Below, piece by piece: positions 51,835-60,034 of a stretch of 64,000 nt of DNA (the first letter of the stretch is position 1; every line of letters starts with the position of its first letter). Under the pieces are notes generated by a model. It ran no database searches. It saw nothing but the letters and a program-made list of their open reading frames with translations, and was not told the origin of the DNA. Source of the DNA: DASQMT01 sp963839615 (GTDB taxonomy: Bacteria; Actinomycetota; Thermoleophilia; Solirubrobacterales; Solirubrobacteraceae); NCBI GenBank assembly GCA_963839615.1, contig CAWIVY010000007.1, positions 744,001 to 808,000 of the forward strand, read 5' to 3'. Both the position numbers and the translations under genes were made by a program.

Positions 51835-52376
51835 GCGTGGACCTCCTCGCGGGTGGTGATGGTGACCTCGTCGGCGCCGTCGAGCTCGGCGACGCGCACG
51901 TTGACCCGCTCTGAGTGGTGGGTTGGGAGGTTCTTGCCGACGTAGTCGGGCCGGAGCGGCAGCTCGCGGTGGCCGCGGTCGGCCAGGACGGCGAGCTGGA
52001 CGCGCGCCGGGCGCCCGTAGTCGAACAGCGCCTCGATCGCCGCGCGCACGGTGCGGCCGGTGTAGAGGACGTCGTCGACGAGCACGACCGTGTGGTCCTC
52101 GAGCCGGAACGGCAGGTGGCTGGAGCGGACCTCGGGCGCCTCGCGCGTGGCGATGTCGTCGCGGTAGAACGCGATGTCGATCTCCCCCGCGGCGGGCTCG
52201 GTCTCGATCAGCTCGGAGACGAGCCGGTGCAGCCGCGTGGCGAGATGGGCGCCGCGCCGGTGGATGCCTACGAGCGCGATCTGACCGTCGGTGTTCTTCT
52301 CGACGATCTCATGCGCGATCCGCACGAGCGAGCGCCGGATGTCGTCCTCGTCGAGGACGACCTTGGGCTGGGTCAT
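51831..52376 (-). CDS. pyrR: Bifunctional pyr operon regulator/uracil phosphoribosyltransferase
   Basis: 181 residues. PRPP loop VVLVDDVLYTGRTVRAA; VGIHRRGAHLATRL; LPLRPDYVGKNLPT hood region. Binds leader RNA when UMP is high and turns the operon down. First gene of the seven-gene operon, preceded by a matching leader element. Confidence 0.96.
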   Translation of the reverse strand: MTQPKVVLDEDDIRRSLVRIAHEIVEKNTDGQIALVGIHRRGAHLATRLHRLVSELIETEPAAGEIDIAFYRDDIATREAPEVRSSHLPFRLEDHTVVLVDDVLYTGRTVRAAIEALFDYGRPARVQLAVLADRGHRELPLRPDYVGKNLPTHHSERVNVRVAELDGADEVTITTREEVHA

Positions 52377-52380
52377 TCGG

Positions 52381-52407
52381 GTACCTTCCTGGCCTCACGG
52401 GGCCGGG
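52381..52407 (-). promoter_or_regulatory. PyrR-binding leader element overlapping the pyrR ribosome site
   Basis: On the minus strand the leader reads GGCC-CCGTGA-GGCC, then AGGAAGG, then the ATG. This matches the PyrR binding-loop pattern (a stem capped by a CCnGUGAGG loop) and the loop's 3' side is the ribosome site itself. No terminator/antiterminator pair is visible, so control is probably translational, as described in mycobacteria. Confidence 0.75.
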
Positions 52408-52460
52408 TTAAAGGGACTGCGTCAACCTAGCAGCGCTAGCCGACGGCAAGCGTCGCGGGG

Positions 52461-52623
52461 AACGTCAACTGCCGCATTGAGGGCGGGCCCGGATCGCGGT
52501 GGCGGTTCGCCCGCGGTGCAGTTGGACGCAAAAGCACCTATGTCGTGCTTTTCGATCCAAGTGCGCGCTCCGCGGAAGCGCCACCGCGATCCCGCGCCCT
52601 CCCTCAATGGCGCAGTTGACGTT
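52461..52623. repeat. Palindromic repeat element, copy 2 (163 bp)
   Basis: Terminal inverted repeats of 23 bp (21 of 23 identical), starting AACGTCAACTGC and containing CATTGAGGG, at 52461-52483 and 52601-52623. The whole element can fold into one long hairpin: GGATCGCGGTGGCG pairs with its inverse, and the tip is AAAAGCAC-CTATGTC-GTGCTTTT. It shares the ends and the TTGGAcgcAA...TTTTCgATCCAA core with the copy at 36417. It lies between the pyrR leader and the end of the FadR-type regulator gene. Confidence 0.85.
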
Positions 52624-52656
52624 CGCCGGCGCCGCCGACCGCCGTCGAATCGCGAA

Positions 52657-53295
52657 TCAGGACGCTAGGCTCGCGAGGCCCTCGGCGAGGTGCGCGCGCA
52701 GCGGCTCCGGCCCCGTGCGCTCGAGATCCGCCAGCAGCCGCTCGTGATGCTCGGCCATGCGTTCGAGCGACCAGCGCGGCCGCAGCCCGATCACGAACAG
52801 GCGCATCTCCCCCGCGAGCGCCTCGTAGGCGCGCAGGAGGCGCGGGCTGCCGGCGGCGGCGACGAGCGCGTGGTGGACCGCGTCGTGCGCCTCGACGACG
52901 GCGCTCCAGGGCGGGTCGGACTGCTCGCAGACGGCGGCCATGAGCCGCACCGCGTCGTGGACGGCCTTCGGCAGGCGCCCGTCGTGGCGCTCGAGCGCGA
53001 GCCGCGCCGCCTCGACCTCCAGCGCCGTGCGGAGCTCGAACAGCGGGCCGAGGTCCGCCGCGGCCAGGCTCGCCACGCTCGCGCCACGGTTCGGCTCGAT
53101 CGCGACGAGCCCCTCGACGGCGAGCGTCCGCAGCGCAGCCCGCAGCGAGTGGCGGGCGACGCCGTAGGCGTCGGCGAGCTCGATCTCGCGCAGCCGCTCG
53201 CCGGCGCCGAGCTCGCCGTCGAGGATGCGGGTTCGCAGAGCCGCGGCGATCGCGTCGACGGTCGAGACGCGCTGGAGCGAGAGCCGTGCCGTCAT
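52657..53295 (-). CDS. GntR-family transcriptional regulator, FadR subfamily
   Basis: 212 residues. N-terminal winged helix: AIAAALRTRILDGELGAGERLREIELADAYGVARHSLRAAL region with EPNRGASVA wing. C-terminal all-helical FCD domain with metal-ligand-type residues in EAHDAVHHALV and MAEHHERLL. The ATG overlaps the transporter stop (ATGA), so the two form one operon. An operator of the FadR type is present at the operon promoter, implying autoregulation. Effector unknown. Confidence 0.93.
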   Translation of the reverse strand: MTARLSLQRVSTVDAIAAALRTRILDGELGAGERLREIELADAYGVARHSLRAALRTLAVEGLVAIEPNRGASVASLAAADLGPLFELRTALEVEAARLALERHDGRLPKAVHDAVRLMAAVCEQSDPPWSAVVEAHDAVHHALVAAAGSPRLLRAYEALAGEMRLFVIGLRPRWSLERMAEHHERLLADLERTGPEPLRAHLAEGLASLAS

Positions 53296-54173
53296 GCCGG
53301 CACGCTCGCAAGTCGCGGGGCGCGCGTGCGCGCGGGCAGGGCGAGCGCGAGCAGACCGGCCAGGACGAGCACGGCGCCGGCCGCGGCGATCGCCCCGGGC
53401 CGCTCCCCGAGCGCCAGGATCCCGAGGCCGGTGGCGGTGAGCGGCTCGGCCAGGGTGAGCGTCGCGGTCTCGCCGGGCGTCAGGTGGCGGAGCCCGCGCG
53501 CGAACAGCACGTATGCGAGCGCCGTCGGGATCGCGCCGAGGAAGACCGCCATCGCCAGCCCGTCGCCGCTGCGCAGCCACGAGAGGTCGCCCGCGACGAG
53601 CACGGGCACGAGCAGCAGCGCGCCGAGCGAGAACGAGGCCGCCATCACGCGCTCGGGCGCGTGCCCCGCGCGCAGCAGGCGCTTGGCCATGATCGTGTAG
53701 GTCGCGTAGCCCGAGGCCGATACCACCGCCAACATGATCCCGAGCGGGTCGACGGAAGCGCCGCCGCCCCCGAGCACGAGCAGCAGCACGCCGCCGCATG
53801 CGAGCGCCGTGGCGTGCGCCCAGCGGCGCGTCAGCGGCTCGCCGTCGAGCAGCAGCCCGGCGACGCCCGCCAGCGCGGGCGCGGAACCGAGCGCGACGAC
53901 GGTGCCGACCGCGACGCCGGTACGGTCGACCGCCGCGAAGAAGGCGAGCTGGTAGACGGCGACGGCGGCCGCGATCACGGCGAGCTCCCGCCGCGGCCAG
54001 GGCGCCGCCACGGCCGGCACCGCGCGTGCGACGAGCAGGAGGAGCAGCCCGCCGATCGCGATCCGGGTCGCACCGACCGTCAGCGGCGCCGCCTCGGGGC
54101 CGAGCGCCTGCGCCGTCCCGGTGGTGCCGAAGCAGACGGCGGCGAGGAGGACGAAGAGGCGCGGCATCGGCAT
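53292..54173 (-). CDS. EamA/DMT-family transporter
   Basis: 293 residues with ten predicted helices in two EamA repeats: RLFVLLAAVCFGTTGTAQAL, IAIGGLLLLLVARAV, VYQLAFFAAVDRTGVAVGTVV, then IMLAVVSASGYATYTI, FLGAIPTALAYVLFARGL and LTLAEPLTATGLGILALGE. Probably a metabolite exporter. Two ATGs (54173 and 54167) are possible; the promoter position favours the second for a leaderless mRNA. Confidence 0.92.
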   Translation of the reverse strand: MPMPRLFVLLAAVCFGTTGTAQALGPEAAPLTVGATRIAIGGLLLLLVARAVPAVAAPWPRRELAVIAAAVAVYQLAFFAAVDRTGVAVGTVVALGSAPALAGVAGLLLDGEPLTRRWAHATALACGGVLLLVLGGGGASVDPLGIMLAVVSASGYATYTIMAKRLLRAGHAPERVMAASFSLGALLLVPVLVAGDLSWLRSGDGLAMAVFLGAIPTALAYVLFARGLRHLTPGETATLTLAEPLTATGLGILALGERPGAIAAAGAVLVLAGLLALALPARTRAPRLASVPA

Positions 54174-54202
54174 ATTGTTGAACAATTCATCATGGTTGTC
54201 AA
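54174..54202 (-). promoter_or_regulatory. Promoter with FadR-type operator for the transporter-regulator operon
   Basis: TTGACA (54197-54202) and AACAAT (54174-54179) are 17 bp apart. The 11-mer TTGTTGAACAA (54175-54185) matches the FadR-subfamily consensus TNGTNNNACNA exactly, lies in a 13-bp palindrome ATTGTT-G-AACAAT, and covers the -10 box, so a bound repressor would block polymerase. Confidence 0.8.
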
Positions 54203-54282
54203 CGCGGGCCGTCGAGCGGCGGGTTGCTCGGTCTGAGACCGAGCAACTCGCCACTCGGCGCGCGCGGGGGTAGGGTCGCGCC

Positions 54283-54900
54283 GTGAGCGATCCGATCAGC
54301 GCGGACTCGGTCGCCCGGAGCATGGGGCTCGGCGGCGACCTGCCGCCGCCGTCCGAGGCGCCGGTCACGCCGGCTGCCGCGGCCGCGGCGATCACGCCCG
54401 AGGCTGTCACGCCCGCGGCTGCCGCGGCCCCGCGCGAGCAGGGCGAGGTCGCCCGCTGGCGCTCCGCCCCGGTGCGAGCGGCCGTCGTGATCATCGCGCT
54501 GACCGCCGCCGGCTACGTGCTCGCCTGGGGCGACACGGAGAAGGACAGCAGGGTGCTCGCCGCGTTCGCCGGCGGCGTCGCACTCGGCGCGTTCGTGTTC
54601 GGGATCGGCCTCGTCTGGTGGCTCGTGCGGCTCGTGATCGGCCGCCGCCGCCCGTTCGGCCGGACCGTCTTCAACTACCCGCTCGTGCTCGCGCTGGCGG
54701 CTATCGGCGTGCTGGGCGCCGAGGACTCCGAGGCCTACGGCGCCGCGGGCGCCGGCGCCGGCGCCGGCTCGCGCTCGGCCTTGACGAGCGCGGGCTCACC
54801 GCGCTCGGGGAACGGGACGTCGATCGCGTCGAAGTCGCGCGGGACGACCGTGGCGGGGAACGTCGCGCGCGCCTCGTCGCGCACGTCGCGCGGGAAGTAA
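54283..54900 (+). CDS. Hypothetical membrane protein
   Basis: 205 residues. Acidic Pro/Ala-rich start (MSDPISADSVARSMGLGG), then three hydrophobic helices: AVVIIALTAAGYVLAWG, AFAGGVALGAFVFGIGLVWWLV and YPLVLALAAIGVLGA. The C-terminal 50 residues are Ser/Gly/Arg-rich and overlap the convergent rnz gene by 166 bp, so the real end may be nearer 54760. GTG start 6 nt after a TAGGGT box (leaderless). No known family. Confidence 0.6.
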   Translation: MSDPISADSVARSMGLGGDLPPPSEAPVTPAAAAAAITPEAVTPAAAAAPREQGEVARWRSAPVRAAVVIIALTAAGYVLAWGDTEKDSRVLAAFAGGVALGAFVFGIGLVWWLVRLVIGRRRPFGRTVFNYPLVLALAAIGVLGAEDSEAYGAAGAGAGAGSRSALTSAGSPRSGNGTSIASKSRGTTVAGNVARASSRTSRGK

Positions 54901-55694
54901 CGCGTCGACAGGTGGGTCAAGGCGAGCAGCTGCACGCCCGCCTCCTTCGCCAGCGCCGCCGCCTGTCCCGCGGTCGTGTGCGCCGTCTCACGCGCACGCG
55001 TCGCGTCCTCCTCGAGGAACGTCGCCTCGTGCACGAGCACGTCGGCGCCGTGCGCGTAGACCTCGGTCGTCTGGAACGGGCGCGTGTCGCCCGAGATCGC
55101 GATCCTGCGGCCGGGCCGGACCGGCCCGACGACCTGCTCGGGCCGCACGCCGGCGACCTCCTCCCCACGCTGCAGGCGCCCGAAGTCCGGCCCCTCGGGA
55201 ACGCCGAGCGCGCGGGCCGCGGCGGCGTCGAAGCGGCCGGGGCGATCGTCCTCGACGAACGCGTAGCCGTACGCGGTCACGCGGTGGTCGACCGGGAAGG
55301 CCGCGACGGCATAGCCACCGAAGCGCACCTCCTCGTGCGGCTCGAGCTCGCGCAGCTCGAGCGGGTACCCGGTGCGCCCGATCACGGGCCGCATCGCCTC
55401 GATCAGCGTGAGCAGTCCCGGCGGGCCGTGCAGGGTCAACGGCCGCTCGCGCCCGCGCAGGTCGAACGTCTTGACCATGCCGATCAGCCCGAGCCAGTGG
55501 TCGAGGTGGTAGTGGGTGAGGAAGACCGCATCGATCTCGGGCAGCCCGATCGAGCGCAGCAGCTGCTGCTGCGTTCCCTCGCCGCAGTCGAACAGCAGGC
55601 GGTCGCCGCCCGCGCGCAGCAGCAGCGCGGGCAGCCCGCGCCGTGCCGACGGGACCGAGCCGGCCGTGCCGGCGAAGAAGAGCGAGAGATCCAT
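54735..55694 (-). CDS. rnz: Ribonuclease Z (tRNA 3' endonuclease)
   Basis: 319 residues. Metallo-beta-lactamase fold with HYHLDHWLG (metal site), LLFDCGEGTQQQLLRS, FPVDHRVTAYGY, ISGDTRPF and LVHEATFLEEDA, then LTHLSTRYF. Cleaves tRNA precursors that lack an encoded CCA, such as the tRNA-Arg 530 bp upstream. A TAAGGT box lies 9 nt before the ATG. Confidence 0.94.
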   Translation of the reverse strand: MDLSLFFAGTAGSVPSARRGLPALLLRAGGDRLLFDCGEGTQQQLLRSIGLPEIDAVFLTHYHLDHWLGLIGMVKTFDLRGRERPLTLHGPPGLLTLIEAMRPVIGRTGYPLELRELEPHEEVRFGGYAVAAFPVDHRVTAYGYAFVEDDRPGRFDAAAARALGVPEGPDFGRLQRGEEVAGVRPEQVVGPVRPGRRIAISGDTRPFQTTEVYAHGADVLVHEATFLEEDATRARETAHTTAGQAAALAKEAGVQLLALTHLSTRYFPRDVRDEARATFPATVVPRDFDAIDVPFPERGEPALVKAEREPAPAPAPAAP

Positions 55695-55736
55695 CGGACG
55701 CGCACCTTAGAGCGCGGACGGGCTCGAAACCCGCGG

Positions 55737-56225
55737 CTAGGCGAGCTCCACGAGCTCGAACTCGAGCCGCCCGGCGATCGCGGTCGCGAGACCCATCGTG
55801 TGCGCCGGAGCGCGCCTGCGCTCGGTCGGCGAGCCCGGGTTGAAGATGTGGAAGCCGGCCGCGTGCTCGTGCAGCGGCATGTGCGAGTGGCCGAACACGA
55901 CCGCGTCGGCGTCCGGGAAGCGCCGGCGAAGCCGGGCGAGACGACGTTCGGCCGGGCCGCCGTCGTGGGTCATGACGATCCGCGCGCCCTCCGCCTCTAC
56001 CGCCCGCACCGCCGGCAGCCGGGACCGCACGGCCGGCTCGTCGACGTTGCCGTGCACCGCGTGCAGCGGGGGTCCGAGCGACTCGAGCAGCTCGAGCACC
56101 TCGAGCGCGATCAGATCGCCGGCGTGCAGGATCGCATCGGCGGCGCGCAGCCGGGCGATGCACTCCTCCGGCAGCGCGCGCGAGCCCTTCGGCATGTGCG
56201 TATCGCTGATGATCGCGAGCTGCAG
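55737..56225 (-). CDS. YfcE/MJ0936-type phosphodiesterase
   Basis: Calcineurin-like metallophosphoesterase, about 162 residues. Metal motifs: IISDTHMP (D-x-H), ILHAGDLIA (GD), VHGNVDEP (GNxD), MTHDGGP and VVFGHSHMPL. The DxH motif lies seven residues from the end of the upstream tRNA, so translation must start almost at the tRNA 3' end; the only codon there is CTG at 56223-56225, while the first ATG falls after the motif. Either CTG initiates, or a base is wrong. Preferred substrate unknown. Confidence 0.85.
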   Translation of the reverse strand: MQLAIISDTHMPKGSRALPEECIARLRAADAILHAGDLIALEVLELLESLGPPLHAVHGNVDEPAVRSRLPAVRAVEAEGARIVMTHDGGPAERRLARLRRRFPDADAVVFGHSHMPLHEHAAGFHIFNPGSPTERRRAPAHTMGLATAIAGRLEFELVELA

Positions 56226-56226
56226 G

Positions 56227-56299
56227 CGCGCCAGGAGGGATTCGAACCCCCGACTTCTGCCTCCGGAGGGCAGCGCTCTATCCACTGAGCTACTGGCGC
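56227..56299 (-). tRNA. tRNA-Arg (CCG anticodon)
   Basis: Complete 73-nt cloverleaf: 7-bp acceptor GCGCCAG/CTGGCGC, D-arm GCTC-AGTGGATA-GAGC, anticodon stem CTGCC/GGCAG around loop CTCCGGA (anticodon CCG), T-arm with GTTCGAATC. CCA is not encoded. Decodes CGG, a codon expected to be heavily used at this GC content. Confidence 0.97.
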
Positions 56300-56361
56300 G
56301 AGCGCGGCCATCGTATCGCGGGGGATTGACCGCATCGCCGCGGCGGCGGTAGCGTCGCGCC

Positions 56362-56859
56362 ATGACCCCTCCATTCATCAGCGTGCGCCAGCCGCGCGCC
56401 CACGACATCGTCGACGACCCGGTCGAGGTCGCCGGCGTCGGCACCGGCTTCGAGGGCACGCTCCAGGCGCGCCTTCGCAACGCGGCCGGCAACGAGATCG
56501 CCCAGCGCCATTTCAACGCCGGTGGCACCGGCATCTGGGGCAACTTCTTCTTCCGCATCGACGTGCCAACCGGCGTGCCCTCGCGCCCGCGCGGGACGCT
56601 CGAGGTCTACGAGATCTCCGCCGAGGACGGCAGCGAGATCAACAAGCGCGTGATCCCGATCGTGTTCGGCCGCGCGCTGGTCGACCCGTACCAGGGCTTC
56701 ACGATCCACACGGTGGAGCCGGGCGACACGCTCTCCGCGATCGCCGACACGTTCTACGGCGACCCGGCCAAGTTCCGGATCATCTTCGCCGCCAACCGCA
56801 ACCAGCTCGACGACCCGGACGAGATCGTCCCGGGCCAGGTGCTCCGCATCCCGCAGTGA
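56362..56859 (+). CDS. Gmad2 immunoglobulin-like plus LysM domain protein
   Basis: 165 residues. The N-terminal ~100 (ISVRQPRAHDIVDDPVEVAG...GTLEVYEISAEDGSE) form a Gmad2-type beta-sandwich as in spore-germination-associated proteins; the C-terminal ~50 are one LysM (IHTVEPGDTLSAIADTFYGDP...IVPGQVLRIPQ) that should bind peptidoglycan or chitin-like sugars. No signal peptide is visible, which is odd for a LysM protein. ATG 6 nt after a TAGCGT box. Confidence 0.88.
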   Translation: MTPPFISVRQPRAHDIVDDPVEVAGVGTGFEGTLQARLRNAAGNEIAQRHFNAGGTGIWGNFFFRIDVPTGVPSRPRGTLEVYEISAEDGSEINKRVIPIVFGRALVDPYQGFTIHTVEPGDTLSAIADTFYGDPAKFRIIFAANRNQLDDPDEIVPGQVLRIPQ

Positions 56860-56866
56860 CGGTCCG

Positions 56867-57493
56867 CTAGAGCGCGCCGAGCAGGGCCCGGACCACGTCC
56901 GGGTCGAACGCCGTGCCCGCGCCCGCCTCGATCCGGCTCCGCGCCTCCGAGCGCGCGAGCGCGAGCCGGTACGGGCGGTCGTTGGTCATCGCGTCGAACG
57001 CGTCGACCGTGAAGACGATCCGGGCGGCGAGCGGGATCGCGTCTCCGCGCAGGCCGTCGGGGTACCCGCTGCCGTCCCAGCGCTCGTGGCTCGCGCGCAC
57101 CAGCGGCGCGAGGTGCCGCAGGCCGGAGATCTCGGCGAGGATCTCCGCGCCGTGCACCGTGTGCGAGCGCACGACGACTCGCTCTCCAGCCTCGAGCGGA
57201 CGCGCGAGGTCGAGGATCGCAGCGGGCACGGCGAGCTTGCCGATGTCGTGGAGGATCGCCACGAGCTCGAGCTCGAACAACACGTCCGGGGCGAGCTCGA
57301 GCTCCGCCCCGACGCGCCGGCAGTCGACGGCGAGGCGGTTGGAGTGGTCGGCGGTGCCGGTGTGGTGGTTGCGCAAGGCAGCGACCAGCTCGGCGACCGC
57401 GAGCTCGAGCGCGACGCGGGCGTCGGGCGGGGAAGCGCTCGCCGCGGGCGAGCGCTCGAGAAGGGTCTCGAGCTGGGTCCCTGCGTCAGTCAT
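56867..57493 (-). CDS. Soluble HD-GYP domain protein
   Basis: 208 residues, nearly only an HD-GYP domain: NHHTGTADHSNRLAV, VAILHDIGKLAVPA, and HERWDGSGYPDGLRG with the GYP motif; IVFTVDAFDAMTNDRPYR follows. Start ATG at 57493 chosen over an upstream extension. Second probable c-di-GMP phosphodiesterase in the window; its stop lies 8 bp from that of the convergent LysM gene. Confidence 0.9.
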   Translation of the reverse strand: MTDAGTQLETLLERSPAASASPPDARVALELAVAELVAALRNHHTGTADHSNRLAVDCRRVGAELELAPDVLFELELVAILHDIGKLAVPAAILDLARPLEAGERVVVRSHTVHGAEILAEISGLRHLAPLVRASHERWDGSGYPDGLRGDAIPLAARIVFTVDAFDAMTNDRPYRLALARSEARSRIEAGAGTAFDPDVVRALLGAL

Positions 57494-57662
57494 GAAAGAG
57501 GCGTATTGCCCGATACACCGGTTAGCCACGCATCGACGAGGCCTCACCGCAGGCTGAGGATACGCGTCCGGGACGGCCGCCGCTCGCGCCGGCCGTTGGG
57601 TGGTCGGGCGCTAGACTCGCGCACGGCTGCTGACGGAATGTCGGAAGCCTGACTCCCTCAGG

Positions 57663-58721
57663 ATGCCCGACGGCAGCACGACACGACGCTCGTTCTTCGG
57701 CCTCTCGGCGGGCGCCGCGCTGCTGTGCACGATCGGCGGCCAGGAGGTCCGGCTCGACGATCCCGACGCGGCCCGCAAGGCCGACGCGCTGGCAGCGCAG
57801 GTCAAGCGCCCGCCCGGGGCCTCGCCGCAGGACCAGCTCAGCTTCCCGACGCCGGAGCCGCAGCCGGGCGGCGCCCGGCGCGAGTACTGGGTCCAGGCGC
57901 GAACGCGCCGCTGGGACGTCGCGCCGAGCGGCCGCGACGACTGGCACAACCGCGCGGTCGGCGGCAAGCGCCGCTTCCGCGCGCTCGTCTACCAGCTGAT
58001 GCAGCCCGGCTTCGCGGCGGCGGCCGGTCCAGCGCTGATGCCCGGGCCGACGCTCCATGCGGAGGTCGGCGACGTGCTCGTCGTGCACTTCCGCAACGCG
58101 GCGACGAAGCTCGCCCAGGCGCTGACGATGCATCCACACGGAGTGCGTTACACCCCCGACTACGACGGCGTCTTCCTCGGCGAGCACACGCGCGTCGGCG
58201 GGTTCGTCGCACCGGGCGAGGAGTTCACCTACACGTGGGAGGCGACGCCGGACTCGGTTGGCGTGTGGCCGTACCACGACCACGGCCCGAACCACACGCT
58301 CAACACGTTCCGCGGCGCGTTCGGCGCGGTCGTGATCCGCGAGCGCGGCGCCAAGCCGCCGGACGTCGAGCACGTGCTCTTCCTGCACCAGCTGCTGCCA
58401 CCGACGACGGGCCTCGGTCGCGCGTTCCAGGCGATCAACGGGCGCACGTTCGCGGGCAACACGCCGACGATCGAGACGCGCGTCGGTCAGGACGTCGCGC
58501 TGCACGTGATCGGGATGGACAACAACTTCCACGACTTCCACATCCACGGACACCGCTGGAAGGACAGCGCGGGCGCCTTCGTCGACACCCCCAGCGTGGG
58601 GCCCAACGAGACCATCACCGCGCGCTTCGTCGAGGACAATCCGGGCCGCTGGCTGTATCACTGCCATGTCTTCTCGCACCAGGATGCGGGCATGGCCGGC
58701 TGGTACATGGTGAGCCCTTGA
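57663..58721 (+). CDS. Exported multicopper oxidase, two cupredoxin domains
   Basis: 352 residues. Twin-arginine-type start (STTRRSFFGLSAGAALL). Copper motifs: TMHPHGVRY and VWPYHDHGP in domain 1; FHDFHIHGHRW and LYHCHVFSHQDAGMAGWY in domain 2, supplying type-2/3 histidines and the type-1 Cys-His-Met set. The short length fits two-domain oxidases rather than three-domain laccases. First gene of an exported copper-protein operon with a beta-helix protein and a plastocyanin. Confidence 0.92.
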   Translation: MPDGSTTRRSFFGLSAGAALLCTIGGQEVRLDDPDAARKADALAAQVKRPPGASPQDQLSFPTPEPQPGGARREYWVQARTRRWDVAPSGRDDWHNRAVGGKRRFRALVYQLMQPGFAAAAGPALMPGPTLHAEVGDVLVVHFRNAATKLAQALTMHPHGVRYTPDYDGVFLGEHTRVGGFVAPGEEFTYTWEATPDSVGVWPYHDHGPNHTLNTFRGAFGAVVIRERGAKPPDVEHVLFLHQLLPPTTGLGRAFQAINGRTFAGNTPTIETRVGQDVALHVIGMDNNFHDFHIHGHRWKDSAGAFVDTPSVGPNETITARFVEDNPGRWLYHCHVFSHQDAGMAGWYMVSP

Positions 58722-58738
58722 GCAGAAAGAACACACGC

Positions 58739-60034
58739 ATGAAGCGATTCCGCACCACGGCCGTCGCCGGGCTGGCGACCGGGCTGCTCCTGCCGGCTGC
58801 CGCGTTCGCGCAGGAGCCGAGCTACCCGGAGCCCAAGGACCCGGGCAAGGTCGTCGCCCCGCCGACGGGCAAGGGCAAGACGCTCAGGGTCTGCAAGAAG
58901 GGCTGCAAGTTCTCCCGGATCAAGGCCGCCGTGAAGAAGGCCAAGCCCGGCGACAAGATCAAGGTCAAGAACGGCACCTATCACGAGTCGGTCAAGGTCT
59001 CTGGCGCGCGCAAGAGCTACATCAAGCTCGTCGGGAACCCGCGCGCGCCCGGGAAGGTCGTGCTCGAGGGCGGGGGTCGCAAGCAGAACGGCATCTTCGT
59101 GAACGGCGCCGACGAGGTGACGATCCGCGGCTTCAAGGCGCATGACTACCGCGCGAACGGGTTCTTCCTCACGAACGTCGTCGGCTACACGGTGCGGGAC
59201 GTGATCGCCGCCAAGTCGGGCGTGTACGGGGTCTACGCGTTCAACTCCAAGGGCGGCACGATGCGCGACTCCGAGTCCTACTACCACAGCGACGCGGGCT
59301 TCTACATCGGGCAGACGCCGGCGCAGGTCAAGCCGGTCCGCTCCGTCGTGAGCAACGTCGAGTCGTGGGGCAACCCGATCGGCTTCAGCGCGACGAACAT
59401 GCGCTACGTGACGATCACCGGCTCGCGCTTCTACAACAACGCGATCGGCGTCGTGCCGAACGCCCTGGACTCCGAGAAGTTCCCGCCCGCCGAGGACAAC
59501 ATCATCCGCGAGAACGAGATCTTCTGGAACAACTTCAACTTCCACGACGGCGCTCCGTTCGAGCCGAAGAACAGCGGCGTCGTCCCGCTGGTCCCCGTCG
59601 GCACCGGCCTGCTCCTGCTGGGCGGTCGCCGCAACACCGTCGAGGACAACAAGGTCTTCGGCAACTACGCGATCGGGATCGCGTCCGTCGAGGGGATCCT
59701 GCTCGAGGAGAACCCGCAGGCGCGCGCGCTGGTCGGGAACATCGTGCGCGACAACGCGTTCGGGCTGGACGGCACCGACCTCAACGGCCGCGAGCTTGCC
59801 TATGACGGCAACGGCACGGACAACTGCTTCGGCGGCAACACAGGCGTCTCGGTGACGATCCCGGCCGATGGCTCGACGCTCACGCCGTGCCCGTTCGCGG
59901 GCGCGAACCCGTTCCGCGCGGACGTGCAGGGCGAGCTGCTGTCGTTCACCGGTCCCGCCGCGGTGGGCAAGTGGATCAAGCACCCGCACGCTCCCAGGCC
60001 CGGGTTCACGCCGCTGGAGGTCTTCACGCCGTGA
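58739..60034 (+). CDS. Secreted right-handed beta-helix protein
   Basis: 431 residues with a signal peptide (MKRFRTTAVAGLATGLLLPAAAFA). The start of the mature part, RVCKKGCKFSRIKAAVKKAKPGDKI region with NGTYHESVKV, followed by repeated NGIFVNGADEVTIRGF/NGFFLTNVVGYTVRDV/YGVYAFNSKGGTMRDS rungs, is the PbH1/NosD-like parallel beta-helix. It starts 17 bp after the oxidase stop and overlaps the plastocyanin start by GTGA. NosD-type proteins serve copper-enzyme maturation in some systems; a similar role here is inference from neighbours. Confidence 0.88.
   Translation: MKRFRTTAVAGLATGLLLPAAAFAQEPSYPEPKDPGKVVAPPTGKGKTLRVCKKGCKFSRIKAAVKKAKPGDKIKVKNGTYHESVKVSGARKSYIKLVGNPRAPGKVVLEGGGRKQNGIFVNGADEVTIRGFKAHDYRANGFFLTNVVGYTVRDVIAAKSGVYGVYAFNSKGGTMRDSESYYHSDAGFYIGQTPAQVKPVRSVVSNVESWGNPIGFSATNMRYVTITGSRFYNNAIGVVPNALDSEKFPPAEDNIIRENEIFWNNFNFHDGAPFEPKNSGVVPLVPVGTGLLLLGGRRNTVEDNKVFGNYAIGIASVEGILLEENPQARALVGNIVRDNAFGLDGTDLNGRELAYDGNGTDNCFGGNTGVSVTIPADGSTLTPCPFAGANPFRADVQGELLSFTGPAAVGKWIKHPHAPRPGFTPLEVFTP

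Noticed and set aside
57494..57662. A gene or RNA in the 168-bp gap between the HD-GYP and multicopper oxidase genes
   Set aside because: Only promoter-like sequence (a TAGACT at 57612) is visible; no ORF with a start, no stable fold recognised.
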